In this document: positions 46,839-57,707 of the stretch, piece after piece
Position numbering within the stretch: the first letter of the stretch is position 1
Layout: the number at the start of each line of letters is the position of its first letter
Assembly: GCA_947359465.1 (NCBI GenBank)
Contig: OX375873.1
Location: forward strand, 131,704,899-131,768,898
DNA: 64,000 nt
From: Metellina segmentata
Lineage: Eukaryota; Arthropoda; Arachnida; Araneae; Tetragnathidae
Reading direction: 5' to 3'
Made by a program: the position numbers and the translations under genes
The notes under the pieces: model-generated
What the model was told of the DNA's origin: nothing
Seen by the model: only the letters and a program-made list of their open reading frames with translations
Databases searched by the model: none

Positions 46839-47919
46839 TAGGGATTACAATCCGATACGGCGGATCCGGTAATTGTAATGATGCGGATCCGGCATCATTT
46901 GGCTACCTACCAAATCCAGCAACATCTATCGGATCCGATAAAATCTTATTTTTTTAAATTAAATAATCGATCATTCAAACTCAACTTTAAAAGCGCAAAA
47001 TCGTTTGTAAAGCAATCGATTTTATATTTTTAAGTCATCAGTTTGGAGAATTTTAACAAAAGTAATAAATTAAATGATTAATAATATTTTTTTAATGAAG
47101 AGGAATTAGGAAAGCAAACTCTTCAAGAAAATGAAGATTATTGCATAATTTAGAAAAGAAACAGGTTTTGAAAAAATACTGAAGAAAGAAATGACTTCAT
47201 ATATATGAAATGGAGTCAAAGGAAAATATTTGTCGCTTATGTACGACTACTTAATGACGTTTAAACCAACTAGTGTCGAGGCTTCAAGGGCCTTAGTTAC
47301 TGAAAGGGCCGCTAGTTATATTTGCAGTTCATTGAGAAGTAGGTTGGGGATGACACATTTAATACGATTTGTTTCCTTAGATCGTTCTTTGAAACTCAAA
47401 AGTGATTTTCATTACTTTTTTACTTCGATTTAAGCAACTAAGAAGAATTAAGAGTTCCCTTGTTTGTTATGTGAACAACAACTGCCACATATTAGATTTT
47501 TGTGTTAGTATGAGACAAGGCTAGGTACAATTCATATGTCATTTGCTTAACGACATTAGAGATAGAGACTACTTAATTTTAGACAAATAGAAAAATACCA
47601 CGTTTTAAACAAGCTGATGTTTTTTGGTGTGGAAACTAGTAAGTCTTATCATCATCAATCGTATATTATTTACCACTAGTAGTACTAGTTGTTACTATAA
47701 TTAATTGTTGGTGATGGATTTCCTACCTTTGGATAAGTATTAATAAAGTTGATTTTCTATTGCTAAAATAAGTGTTTTGTTTGTGAATTTGTAATAATAT
47801 CCTTTTTACGTAATTTCACTCAGCCTATTTTGGATAAATACATACTGGTTAGATAGACTTATTAGCAAATTACCAATACGGTCAGATTGAAAATCGTCAG
47901 ATTGAAATTGCAATCCCTA
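46839..47919 (+). mobile_element. Second hAT-like remnant
   Basis: Left end TAGGGATTACAATCC; right end GATTGAAATTGCAATCCCTA, inverted. The 8-bp flanks are GTCTGGGA and GTCAAGGA, six of eight matching, consistent with a decayed hAT duplication. Left interior has repeated CGGATCCGG motifs. About 1081 bp. Confidence 0.8.
47230..47480 (+). pseudogene. hAT transposase dimerisation domain, frameshifted
   Basis: The frame reads YLMTFKPTSVEASRAL then SYICSSLRSRLG, the hAT C-terminal core. A shift of one base just after gives DDTFNTICFLRSFFE, the expected continuation. The N-terminal and catalytic portions are gone. Confidence 0.82.
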
Positions 47920-48622
47920 GTCAAGGAATTTAAAATCGGCAAATGTTCTAAAATTACTTGTTGGAGATAGGCGATGAATACTTTCTCATAACTTCAGTGA
48001 TGAAGACTCAGCGCCACATAAAGTTCATTTTAGTCACATCACTATTCACTTTTGTAATTTATTTGCTTTGAATAAATATTTTTATCTGTCACTCCCTTCT
48101 CTTCTATTTCTCGAACGAAGAACGATGAAGTAGAATTTTTTCTTACAACATTCGTAATCAACAAAAATACACATGAAGTTGTTTTAGGCTAGGCCTCCAC
48201 TTGAGATTTCTTGTCCCACGATTTTTCAGTCGCACATGTAAAACTCATTGTTTCAAATACAACTTGCAACTAAACAATTTCAGGGATTAAAAAGTTGCAA
48301 CCGGTCCTATTTTCGGTGTGACGCGACTGTCGCTCTACCCAATGAATCACACGACATGCACCTACTTGCGATAGTGTAGTCGCTGTTCTGATGCAGACTT
48401 ATTGTCTGTTTAAAACACTACAAATACTTAGTATAAAATATCTGACAACGAATCCACCGGAGGTGATGATAGACGAATATTAACAGTAATTGATACTGAT
48501 TTACTCATTAAAGAAATTAAAAAGAAGAGTTTAAAGAAATAAAAAAAAATTTAAGAAATTGAAAAAAAAAAGAATTTAAAGAAATTAAAAATAATAGTTT
48601 AAAGAAATTGAAAATAACGAGT
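47920..48622. other. Intron DNA
   Basis: No gene. A region near 48190-48375 (GGCCTCCACTTGAGATTTC and after) looks like an old transposon end but I could not pair it. A-rich repeats of AAAGAAATT are at 48505-48615. Confidence 0.4.
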
Positions 48623-49139
48623 TTAACCCTTCTTTGCATGATTTTTTCTTTATTGGTTAAATAAATCAAGGTGATATAATTCATGTTCAAAATTAAAGGA
48701 AAAATGGTTAAAAAAATCTTAGTATACATTTATGGTATAAATTTAGCAAAAAACAATATGATGGTATCATGTGGTATTTTTTAAATTAAACGCAAACTTT
48801 TTCAGAAATTGCTCTAAAAATAACAGAAACACATGTTACAAACCTTTCTTCCACTCATTTTCACTTTTTTAGCACAATAGAAACTCAAATATAATAAAAC
48901 AAAATTAAAAACGAAATCATACGTTTATTGCAACTACAACAAACAGCGGAATGACAACTTCAAGCTCGTTTTACTGATAGTGACACCTGCTTATTTTTGA
49001 CAGCTATGTTTTTTTTATGCAATGGACATTAAAAAGGTATCCAGACACGATCAACTTAAAGTGAACTTGTTCTTTTATATAATTTTTGGGCATTCATTGT
49101 TATGATGGAAATTTCCACCATTATGCAAAAAAGGGTTAA
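48623..49139. mobile_element. TTAA-flanked MITE, copy 2 of 2
   Basis: TTAACCCTTCTTTGCAT at the left; the right end is ATGCAAAAAAGGGTTAA, one base different from a perfect repeat. It aligns along its length with 12612-13130, differing by scattered substitutions and small indels (for example a shorter T-run). Confidence 0.88.
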
Positions 49140-49184
49140 AGAAATGGAAGATTGTTATTGATGGGGGGAGGGGATCAATTATTC

Positions 49185-49262
49185 TAAACAATTCGTCGTG
49201 ATCCAAAATTATTTGGTGTTGTCCTGGGATCTTTCCCTTAGGGGATTGATCCCGACAGTAAT
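49185..49262 (+). repeat. SINE tail fragment
   Basis: GTGATCCAAAATT and GGGATCTTTCCCTTAGGGGATTGATCCCGACAG match the SINE body in sense orientation; head and far tail are missing. Confidence 0.5.
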
Positions 49263-50392
49263 TAAAATTACTTAACCTTTGACCCAATAATTTGTCAAAA
49301 CTACTTTGTCATTCGGTAATAGTGGAAAAACTTTTCAGATTGCTCACATAAACCATCAAATAACTTGTAAAACTGCTGTTTCAATAATCGTTAACTTGTT
49401 ATTGAATGTAGCCAATAACGATTCTTCCTCCGTTTACATCTCGCCCGAAGGAATATAGCGATCGTACAAGTAGTTTCAATGACATTCATTGGAAAAAGGT
49501 TCTAATTCAACGATTTATCTATCGCATTGTGTGCACCTTGTAGATTTTCTGCGGCAGCGATATTTTGGTCGCCAGGACTAGGAATTGCAATTGGAGGCAT
49601 AGCCCTTGTTGTATCTATCCAACGAATTTCGAATCCGATATACTATTTAAATTATTCTATATGAGAATGTATAGTAAAATGATCAGGTTACTTACACATT
49701 TGTACAGTGTAATTTATCATTATTTTTTTAATACATTAACAAAATTAAAACGAAAAATGCTCTTTTCATACCAATCTTCCATTTTACGTAACCAGCTGAG
49801 TCTATTATATTGAGCTCAATAATATAATCTCAAGCGTTATAAGACGAAATGAATACACAAGATTTCATTGTCATTTAGACAGAATCTTAATATACAATTG
49901 ATTGTATTCGGCAGAATTTGAGAAATATTGTTTCTTACAGTCTTAAACGCACATTTTTACATGGCCTAAATCTCAATTTCTTATGATTTAGAAGTGGATT
50001 ATTCGCGGTTTGAACGCATTTCAGTTACACCCAATTTCTACGATCATGAAGATAAGGCAAAAATGAACAAGAAAGAACTCGTCCTGTAAACCAGATTCTA
50101 GCTTATTCAATTTATTTTTCTCACCAGTATTTCGAGCTCGAGTCAAGGATTGGAAAATGGAATTCAAATTCGTTACATCCAGTACAGGAGATTATCCTTT
50201 TTTCCATTCTCTATAAGACTCTTCCGCTCTGTATTGTTTCCATTCCTTTCAGCAAGAACTGATCAATTGTGGTAATTCCAAAAACCTCGTGTATATTTTT
50301 ATTTCTCTTCGGACAAAGAAGTATAAATCCAAACATATCTCAAAGAATTTTTGTTAGATTCACAATATGCGCTTAAGACGTTATTGCCAAAC
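49263..50392. other. Intron DNA
   Basis: Nothing recognised. Confidence 0.4.
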
Positions 50393-50705
50393 AGGTAGGT
50401 AGTTGTATTAATGTCGTACTGACGTATCCCAACGGGTTATAGCGACGGTCAAGGAAAGATCGGATGACAGCACTTCGTAATTTTGAACCATAGTCAGATG
50501 ACGGGATAGGCACTTGAGCTGGCATACCACTCTCTAAACTTCCATATCAAGCCAACGCGAGGACATATGAGTGTACGACAGTATTAGCATGCACCAATCC
50601 CTGAAAAATGTCCAACGGTCTTAGGTTGAATCTAGTCTCGAACTCACAACCCTTCGGTTGCTATCACCCTACTCATCCAGCCGGGATTCCACGTCTCCAC
50701 TTGCA
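50393..50705 (-). repeat. SINE, nearly full-length copy with the best tRNA-like head
   Basis: On the minus strand: GGAATCCCGGCTGGATGAG, then GATAGCAACCGAAGGGTTG and TGAGTTCGAGACT (B-box-like), followed by the shared body. The stem CAACCGAAGGGTTG resembles a tRNA anticodon or variable arm. Confidence 0.72.
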
Positions 50706-50870
50706 AAACAGAAATGACGGGTATAAATGATGTAAATGAAGATCCGACGTAGTTTTTATAAGCAAAATCACCGCATAGCATTTGTGATGATATTTCCACT
50801 TATATCAATTTATGATATCGCCGTTACTCCCTTTTAATGCATTATTTAAATCCATATATGATCTATATGA

Positions 50871-51231
50871 GGCCCGTTGTACACATCCGATTTTTCAACG
50901 TGCGGCGCCGCTGCGGCACCGAAGCCCAACTATGCACACAAAACCGTGAATTGATGCAAGTACCCATTCCGCGCAATTTACGATAAATATTCTATCAATG
51001 GAAACGTGTTTATTATGCTTACTTGGTGGAGAAAAAGTATGTTTTGAAACAAAATAGACGTTACTGGATACAACAATTTATTAATTATCATTTATATTCC
51101 ATTTATTTATAAAAACAAGGTACTTAAGATCAGAGAAGGCGTGTGCGGCGATGGATCTAACGGATCTCAGACCGCACTTGCGTTGCGGCAGCGGCGCCGT
51201 ACGTTGAAAAACCGGATGTGTTCACCGGGCC
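50871..51231. mobile_element. MITE with GGCCCGGTG / GCGGCGCCGCTGC ends
   Basis: The left end GGCCCGTTGTACACATCCG continues to ACGTGCGGCGCCGCTGC; the right end is its reverse complement with few changes. The inverted ends are about 50 bp long, the whole element 361 bp. The core GCGGCGCCGC is itself palindromic. A possible 3-bp target (TGA/TAA) would suit a PIF/Harbinger-type mover, but this is not secure. A solo end is at 26610. Confidence 0.82.
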
Positions 51232-52260
51232 TAAGCATTAATATGCTCATCAAAAATTAATATAATCCACAAATCTGAAATATCCGTATTTATTCTTCTT
51301 ACCTAATCTTATTACCATAGCGGGGTAATAATCGCACCTCACTCATGCTACCATTATTAGCTTCTGAACATAAAGTTCAATTTTGTGCCATTTATTTGAA
51401 AGATATGATTCGTTAACTTTTAGCTTCTAAATCTATTCTTATTTACTAATACCTTATCTGCCATGATTTCTATCTTCCAGATTCCTCATTGCTTTTCGTC
51501 ATCATGCAGCTGTAGACTTTCATTAGAGCGGCGAACTCTTTCGAGTATTTGGTAACATTATTTTACAGCTACACAGCTGCAATCAAGAACATTTAAGCAA
51601 GTCGGCCAAATTAGCACCGGGTTATATTATGGTTTACATCCATTTGCTGCTATTTACCAACATATTTACAAATGATGTCAATTTTTGTGCCATTTACGTT
51701 GTTGAAATATACGTATAGCTAAAATAGATTAATTAAAAATAAGCAGACAAATCATTTCATCACTGCTACACGATAAGTTCAGAAAACTTTCACACAACTC
51801 TTTGATGGGGTTCACACGCATTTAGCCGTTACGTATTCTAGACTTCTAAGCAGTTCTTACCTTCTGGCCTAAAAAATCCATGAAGCTATCGATGGGATTA
51901 TTTTAATGTTGGAATAGTAGTACACAATGTGTAGATCTCAAAAGGTTATCCACCCTTGGCAGTTATGAAGGATACATTACTAGGAGTACTTTTATTGTCT
52001 TAATAAACAAATGTTTTCCCGTAGTAAGTTAAAAGTTAAATTTTATTAGGTTCTCAAAATAATTCCTATAATGAAATGTGAAGATGTTCTGTAATGTGAC
52101 AGGATATATACAAATATAGACACCCCATCATAATTCTAACCAAACACTGCATTGCAAAACTTCCTATGATTAATCCAACTCTCTCAACTCCCATGAGTCC
52201 AGAGTAGTTAATGATCCTTTAAGCTCCTTTGAATCAGTTATACGTATATATCGAGGTATA

Positions 52261-52264
<4 letters not shown>
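51232..52264. other. Intron DNA
   Basis: AT-rich, nothing recognised. Confidence 0.4.

Positions 52265-52302
<38 letters not shown>
52265..52302. repeat. (TA)n microsatellite
   Basis: About 19 uninterrupted TA units. Confidence 0.95.
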
Positions 52303-52305
<3 letters not shown>

Positions 52306-52532
52306 ATATAAACTGGTTACGATGACGTGCATCTATATGCTTGTAGGCAATGGTCACTTATGATGTACCAATTACTTGTCGACTCCTACAGAAATGAGAA
52401 GTTTCCAATGATGGCTACTGTTGTGTTTGATTCTTATTGTTTAATATTTTAATGTTAAGAAAACGTAAATTTATGTGTAAACATTTCATTATGATTTCAA
52501 ACGCTTGAGAGCCCAAGTGTGGAACAAATATT

Positions 52533-52640
52533 AACCTTTTGACTACGGTTATAGGTATAACAAGCGCGCGACTCTTTCTTTGAGCCATTCTTATAACTTT
52601 CAAGGTACAACTGCTGTAACGGCAGTAGTCTAACAGGAGG
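52533..52640 (-). repeat. MITE-like repeat starting TTAACCTTTTGACTACGG
   Basis: Left TTTTGACTACGGTTATA and, read in reverse from the right, TTAGACTACTGCCGTTACAG are inverted to each other. The minus strand shares CGTTACAGCAGTTGTACC, TTGAAAGTTATAAGAAT with the internal units of the foldback element at 21195-21375. Confidence 0.6.
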
Positions 52641-53457
52641 CAAACCTCGGATAACAATTATAGGATCACTTGCACTTGCATAGAAAATATAATTTTCAAA
52701 TCATTTGCACAACATGCATATTAAATATACAGGTAACAATTCTTGGATCTCTGAAAACTACGCTTTAAATAATGTTCAAAATTGAAATTCGGGTAGAGCG
52801 AAAACTACAATTAATTTCGATCTACGAATAGCGATTTTCTATGTGGGGATGGCCCATGAAATTTCATATTTATACTAATTTTACGATGCAGAATCTGATT
52901 ATGTCATAAAAACAAAGTGTTTCTATTAGAAATGTCGTTGCTAGTGCAACATTTGATATCAAGACGTTTCATTACACAAATTGTTTGGAGTTGAATTTGT
53001 AGAGGACGTTATTTCCTATTGAATGATAACTTTGAATTTAATCTATGAATAGTGCTCGAAATAATTTAGGTGGTTCTTTTTATTCCCGCGACGGTATATC
53101 AAGTTACTAAGTATCCAAAGTAAACGTCTACGTTACACGTCTATTGATACACATAACGATACATGTATTGATACACGTGAAATAGTCAGAATTATCAGTT
53201 CAATATTAGTTTTTAAATATTGTACTTCCCATATCATCAGAGGATGTCAAAGAGCCCAAGACTTATTATCACATATTGCTTCATCTACCAAAGGTATTTT
53301 ACAATTTCGGAACACTCTAACCACGCTAGTATTATTCGATCAGAATTCTACCATAACAATAAATATATTTTGCATACTTTGACCTAACAGTTCTTTTGCG
53401 AACTACTTTTTAAACACAAAAAATGCAGACTAAAAGACATGTTCCTTGCTGAAACCG

Positions 53458-53458
<1 letters not shown>
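52641..53458. other. Intron DNA
   Basis: Nothing recognised. Confidence 0.4.
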
Positions 53459-53525
<67 letters not shown>

Positions 53526-53530
53526 GTATG
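53459..53530. repeat. (TA)n microsatellite with a few interruptions
   Basis: About 35 TA units with TACATA and TATGTATG near the right end. The overlapping minus-strand frame rich in Tyr-Ile is an artefact of this repeat. Confidence 0.95.
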
Positions 53531-53735
53531 TATCCATCCAGGCTCCAACGAAATCTTAATGTTAGTTCCTTGTAACAAATGCATTCTTACGATCTATGGT
53601 GGTTAAAATAACAATTAGTTTGCAGTTAGAAATATAAGTAGCAAAACCGTATAGCATAATTAAAATAATACATGCTGCAGGTATTTCACGTATCAACACA
53701 GGTCTACATAAACTATACAAAGAATTATCACAAAC

Positions 53736-53946
53736 CAGTTACGTCCAGATAGCCTTTCTCGCTAATCATGGGCTCTGTATTAATTTGGCACATGTAAAAA
53801 CCTCTATCCGATACATCAAGATTCTTGATATGCAGGAACCACTGCCGGTCGCTGTTGCTGTTTGTCACTTTCAACCTATTGTCCCTAGGAACGACGTGTG
53901 TGTGGTAACTTAGCAACGTTTCTGTGTCCACTTTGATCCATGCGAC
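53736..53946 (-). CDS. Ig1 exon, second half, of the DIP/lachesin-type gene
   Basis: This 211-bp exon encodes the back of the first Ig domain: VAWIKVDTETLLSYHTHVV, then WFLHIKNLDVSDRGFYMC and QINTEPM, the most diagnostic stretch of the family (Tyr corner and second Cys). The acceptor CATTTAG ends at 53947 and the donor GTTTGT starts at 53735. It is phase 0 in and phase 1 out, matching the Ig2 exon. Being the first exon visible, it needs an upstream exon with the signal peptide and the first half of Ig1; I could not find it between 53947 and 64000. The short frame around it has an internal ATG, but this is not a translation start. Confidence 0.94.
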
Positions 53947-54809
53947 CTAAATGAAAGAGATAAAAATTGAAACATAATTCACATAAGTTTAAAAACACGT
54001 GATTTTATTTATTCTCTCAAAGCGTTACTTATATTAACATATAATTATTATATAAAACTCCAAGTGTTTCAACGAGATACATCGTCCAAGATCAGCTAAA
54101 TTTTGTTGATGACGTGACACCTCATCTAGACCAAACTGTCAAATATTTCGAAATTGAATGAAGATCCTAGCGAAAACACAAATTGTCCTTTGCCCAGATC
54201 AGGTGATGGTTATTTTTGAATAGTATTTAATCTTGTGTTTGTTGCAGCTTGTCCACTATTGGACGTTGCGCCATAAAACCCAAATCAACCAACCAACCAA
54301 CCCATAACTGGTGAAAATTTGGAACAGTTTTCTGTAACAGAGGATGGCGACTACATGACAGTTTTTGACGCGAATATAAACAACCAAGAGAGATTTTATT
54401 ACAACCTAAGAATTATGCAGATATTGGGTGGGCCATGCTTGGTCAAACGCAAGACAGACAACATCAAGTAATATACATACACACAACAAGTAAAGTTTTA
54501 CTGCCTACAACTTACAGGTTGCTAGCGCAGTAAGAAAACTCACTGATCCACGAATGCCTCGGATAATGCGAGCATTAATCCAATGTAGTAGTTCTTTTAG
54601 TTCAATTTTATTATTAATTTTAATTTTATTAATAAATTTATTAGTATTTCAATTTTTCTTGTATATTAAAAAGTAAGGATATAACCTTTTCAAGTAATAT
54701 TTTCGAACTAAAATGTTTCTACTCTAACCGGAAACAATATTCCACTTGTACATAAGATTGTTGTAAACTCACCAACATTCTTAAATAATACTGTTCGTGG
54801 TATATAATA
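53947..54809. other. Upstream intron with small repeat fragments
   Basis: At 54065-54125 there are decayed palindrome modules (CAACGAGATACATCGTCC, GATGACGTGACACCTCATC). At 54268-54302, TGCGCCATAAAACCCAAATC followed by (CAAC)n matches in part the motifs at 39295 and 60610 (TTGGGTTTTATGGC) and may be a retroposon 3' end. Confidence 0.45.
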
Positions 54810-56297
54810 CACTCATGTCCATAAATTAAAGATAATGCCAGCGCCGGCAAATAAAGGTTCAGAAACAAAACAAACGTGACTTATTCATAAAGCCCATATA
54901 TTAAACAAAAGAGATAAAGTACAAAAAGATGGTGTATGTGTACCATTGATACCATTGATAAAAACTACGATTTTTGCTCACTCGAGCAATAACAAAAAAT
55001 TTCGGGCTTACAAAAACTTAACATAACATGGTTGGTATGATGGTAAATACATTGTATGTCTCTCAGACGATGACATACAGTCCGTACAACGCCTAGACAT
55101 GCTGAGGATCAAATTATCGAGCTGATCTTGGGGAAGATCACTCTACTCAGCAAGTAATGCTCTCCGAAGTTCCTGTGCACATGTAGGAGGAGGTTTACGG
55201 AAGCAACTCATCGGCCAAGCATGTCCCACGTATGTTCTATCGGATTAAAGTCAGGTGAGAATACTGGCCATTCCATACGGGTGATATGCTCAGATTCAAG
55301 GCATTCTTTTACAATGTTTGCACGGTGAGGACGGGCGTTGTCATCCATAAACACAAATTCTGGGCCCATGGCACCCTTAAACAAACGTACATGTTGTTCC
55401 AGAATGATGTTCCGATAAATGTGGCCTCTCATGGTTCCAATTTGAACATTTAGATCTGTTCTAGAGCCCAGTATAATTCCGCCCCAAACGAACAATCCTG
55501 CACCACCGTAACGGTATCGTTCAATGATGTCTTGGTGGTAGCGGTAACCTGGTTCTCCATATGAACGTCCGCCGTGAATCAGACTGCATGCTAAACCTGG
55601 ACTCGTCGGAAAACATCACACAAGACCACTAGGACGGTGTCCACATTGCATGTTTTCTACTCCAGGCTAACCTCTGGCGACAGTGAGTTGCCGTGACCAG
55701 AACACGTCTGACAGGCCTTGGAGCATATAGACCAACATGTCCCAAACGTCTGTAAACGATTTGGCTTGAAACTGTCGTACCCGTGACTAAAGATAGCTGG
55801 CGAGAAAGGTCAGATGATGTGCTCCGTCTGCTTCTTTTTGCAGTAACTGCCAAATATCGGTCGTCATTCGGCGTTTTAACTCGGGGTGACCTGTACTATA
55901 GCGTCAACTGATATTTCCATCATTTTGAAATCGTTGCCAAGGTCTAGAGATGACACTTTGTCCGACTCCAAGTTTCACTGAATCTTCTGCATCAGTACAA
56001 CCACATTTCAGTCCGCAGATAATTCTATAACGTAAAAAATCATCGACATGCGTCCTCTGTGCCATAACTATTCGATTGTGCCACTGAGTGGCTTACGCTT
56101 GTGAACAATTTTACTTCTTTGCTACCATTCCTTATATACACTTCTCTTACACTCTCGTCATTGTGACGTACTATCGGCGTCATCTGATGGCTTCCTGTAA
56201 TTTGGATATTATTCCTGAATTCTACATGTGAAATTTTGACTTTAGAGTTCGATTTCCGTGTGATTCTGAATTATCCTTAATTTAAACACATGAATAT
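54810..56297 (-). mobile_element. Tc1-like transposon, full span, inactive
   Basis: The ends CACTCATGTCCATAAATTAA (left) and, read in reverse, TATTCATGTGTTTAAATTAA (right) form imperfect inverted repeats, each followed by a GATAAT-like block. About 1.49 kb, the usual size of a Tc1 element. Its right end abuts the next Tc1 element directly. Confidence 0.82.
55208..55900 (-). pseudogene. Tc1 transposase, broken by stops and frameshift
   Basis: Frame pieces at 55853-55629 give the helix-turn-helix linker region (SSDLSRQLSLVTGTTVSSQI). After a stop the same frame continues into CVMFSDESRF (first catalytic Asp). A shift then leads into 55495-55208 with FVWGGIILGS, FMDDNARPHRANIV (second Asp) and FSPDFNPIEHTWDMLGR (Glu). 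I count 34 residues between the second Asp and the Glu, the standard DD34E. It is inactive. Confidence 0.85.
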
Positions 56298-56298
56298 A

Positions 56299-57707
56299 CA
56301 CTCATTGCCATAAAAATTTGCGCACCAAGAAAAAGTCATCAAAATGAAACGAAATTTACACATATAAGTACTACTTTGATATAAGTAAGTGATTAGAAAA
56401 TAAAAAAAGGATAATTTATTGCAGAAAAAAGTGCAAATGAACGGAAGTTTTAGTACTCTGTTGGACCCCCTCTAGCGCGAATGTACGATGCGATACGAGC
56501 GGGCATTAAGGAATACAAGTTCCGTATGATGTCCTGATACATCTCGTTGCACAGTTGCTGTAAACGCGCCTCTAGTTCGACCAAACTCGTAGGGTGTCCA
56601 ACTTGCCGTCCCAAACGATCCCGGATATGCTCGATTGGGGACAAATCTAGGGATCGAGCAGGCCAGGGAAGGGTGGTAATGTGGCGGAGGCAGTCTTGTG
56701 ACATCCTTGCTGTGTGTGGCCGAGCATTGTCTTGTTGAAAAATGGCTCCTGGGAGGCCTTATATGAGTTGCATCACATGTTGCTGAAGGATGTCATGGAC
56801 GTACCGCTGGGCTGTCATTGTGCCATGGATCATTATTAGGGGTAACCGTGTATCGTAAGCAATGGCACCCCATACCATCACACTAGCTGCGGGAGCTGTG
56901 TGTCGCTGTAAAGCGAAGGCAGGATTGTTGCGTTCATCACGGGGCCTCCACACACGAACACGATTGTCATCACTGCTCAAATTGAATCTAGATTCGTCGC
57001 TGAAGACGACCTGGTTTAATTCCGTTGTAGTCTAATCCCGCCGTGCGCGACTCCACTCCCAACGGAGATGTCGGTGGGTGGGTGTCATTTTCAGCACACG
57101 TAATGGGAGCCGCGATACCAGATGTCCTTCATCCAGGCGGCTTGAGATGGTTCGGGAAGACACAGGGGCCCGTAGTGAAGGTGCTGCCTGTGTCTGGATA
57201 GAGGCCAATGAGGCAGTTGGCTCTACTCGTGCGTTTAGTATGATGTGAGGGTCTTCTCGACGACAGGTCTGTCGAGGGCGTCCTGAGCCTGGTCGCAGTG
57301 TAAATGACGTCTCTTCTGGCCACTGGTCCCAACACCTCCTCACAGTAAAATCAGAACGGCCTACTTGACGAGCTACTCGCCGAGCTGATCACCCAGCTTC
57401 CATTATCCCGATGCTTCTTCCCCTCTCTAACTCTGACAGCTGCTCATATTGTCTTCGATGGCGGCGTAACGGCATGTCTACCTCAGCGTTTCCTTTGCAA
57501 AGGATTAAGTACACTCAAACTAGCTCTGATTACATGTTTTATACTCCAAGGAGAACGAAGTTCAACTCCCTCTAGCGGCTTTACGCAATGCGCAATCACG
57601 CTGTATTTCTAATCATTTACATATATGGCCGACATGTACCTTCTTGCCACGTTTCGTTACGATCCCACAATTATTTCTTGGTGCGCAAATTTTTATGGCA
57701 ATGAGTG
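56299..57707 (-). mobile_element. Tc1-like transposon with perfect terminal inverted repeats
   Basis: The ends CACTCATTGCCATAAAAATT continue to GCGCACCAAGAAA and are exact inverted copies over at least 33 bp. TA precedes the left end; the right flank is TG, one base from the expected TA. About 1409 bp. The perfect ends suggest a younger insertion than its neighbour. Confidence 0.92.
56450..57475 (-). pseudogene. Tc1 transposase, one frame with three in-frame stops
   Basis: Read from the ATG at about 57475, one reading frame runs to the end near 56450 with only three stop codons (near 57390, 57032 and 56756) and no frameshift. Hallmarks in order: paired-like DNA-binding N-terminus, RPGSGRPRQT hook, FSDESRFNLSSDDNRVRVWR (first Asp), MVWGAIAYD, FQQDNARPHTARMSQD (second Asp), SLDLSPIEHIRDRLGR (Glu). 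I count 32 residues between the second Asp and the Glu, against 34 in canonical Tc1. Length (about 340 codons) is normal. Confidence 0.9.

Noticed and set aside
48188..48375. Possible transposon end (GGCCTCCACTTGAGATTTC)
   Set aside because: No matching inverted end or target duplication was found.
53384..53584. 66-codon minus-strand frame with a long Tyr-Ile run
   Set aside because: It is generated by the (TA)n microsatellite.
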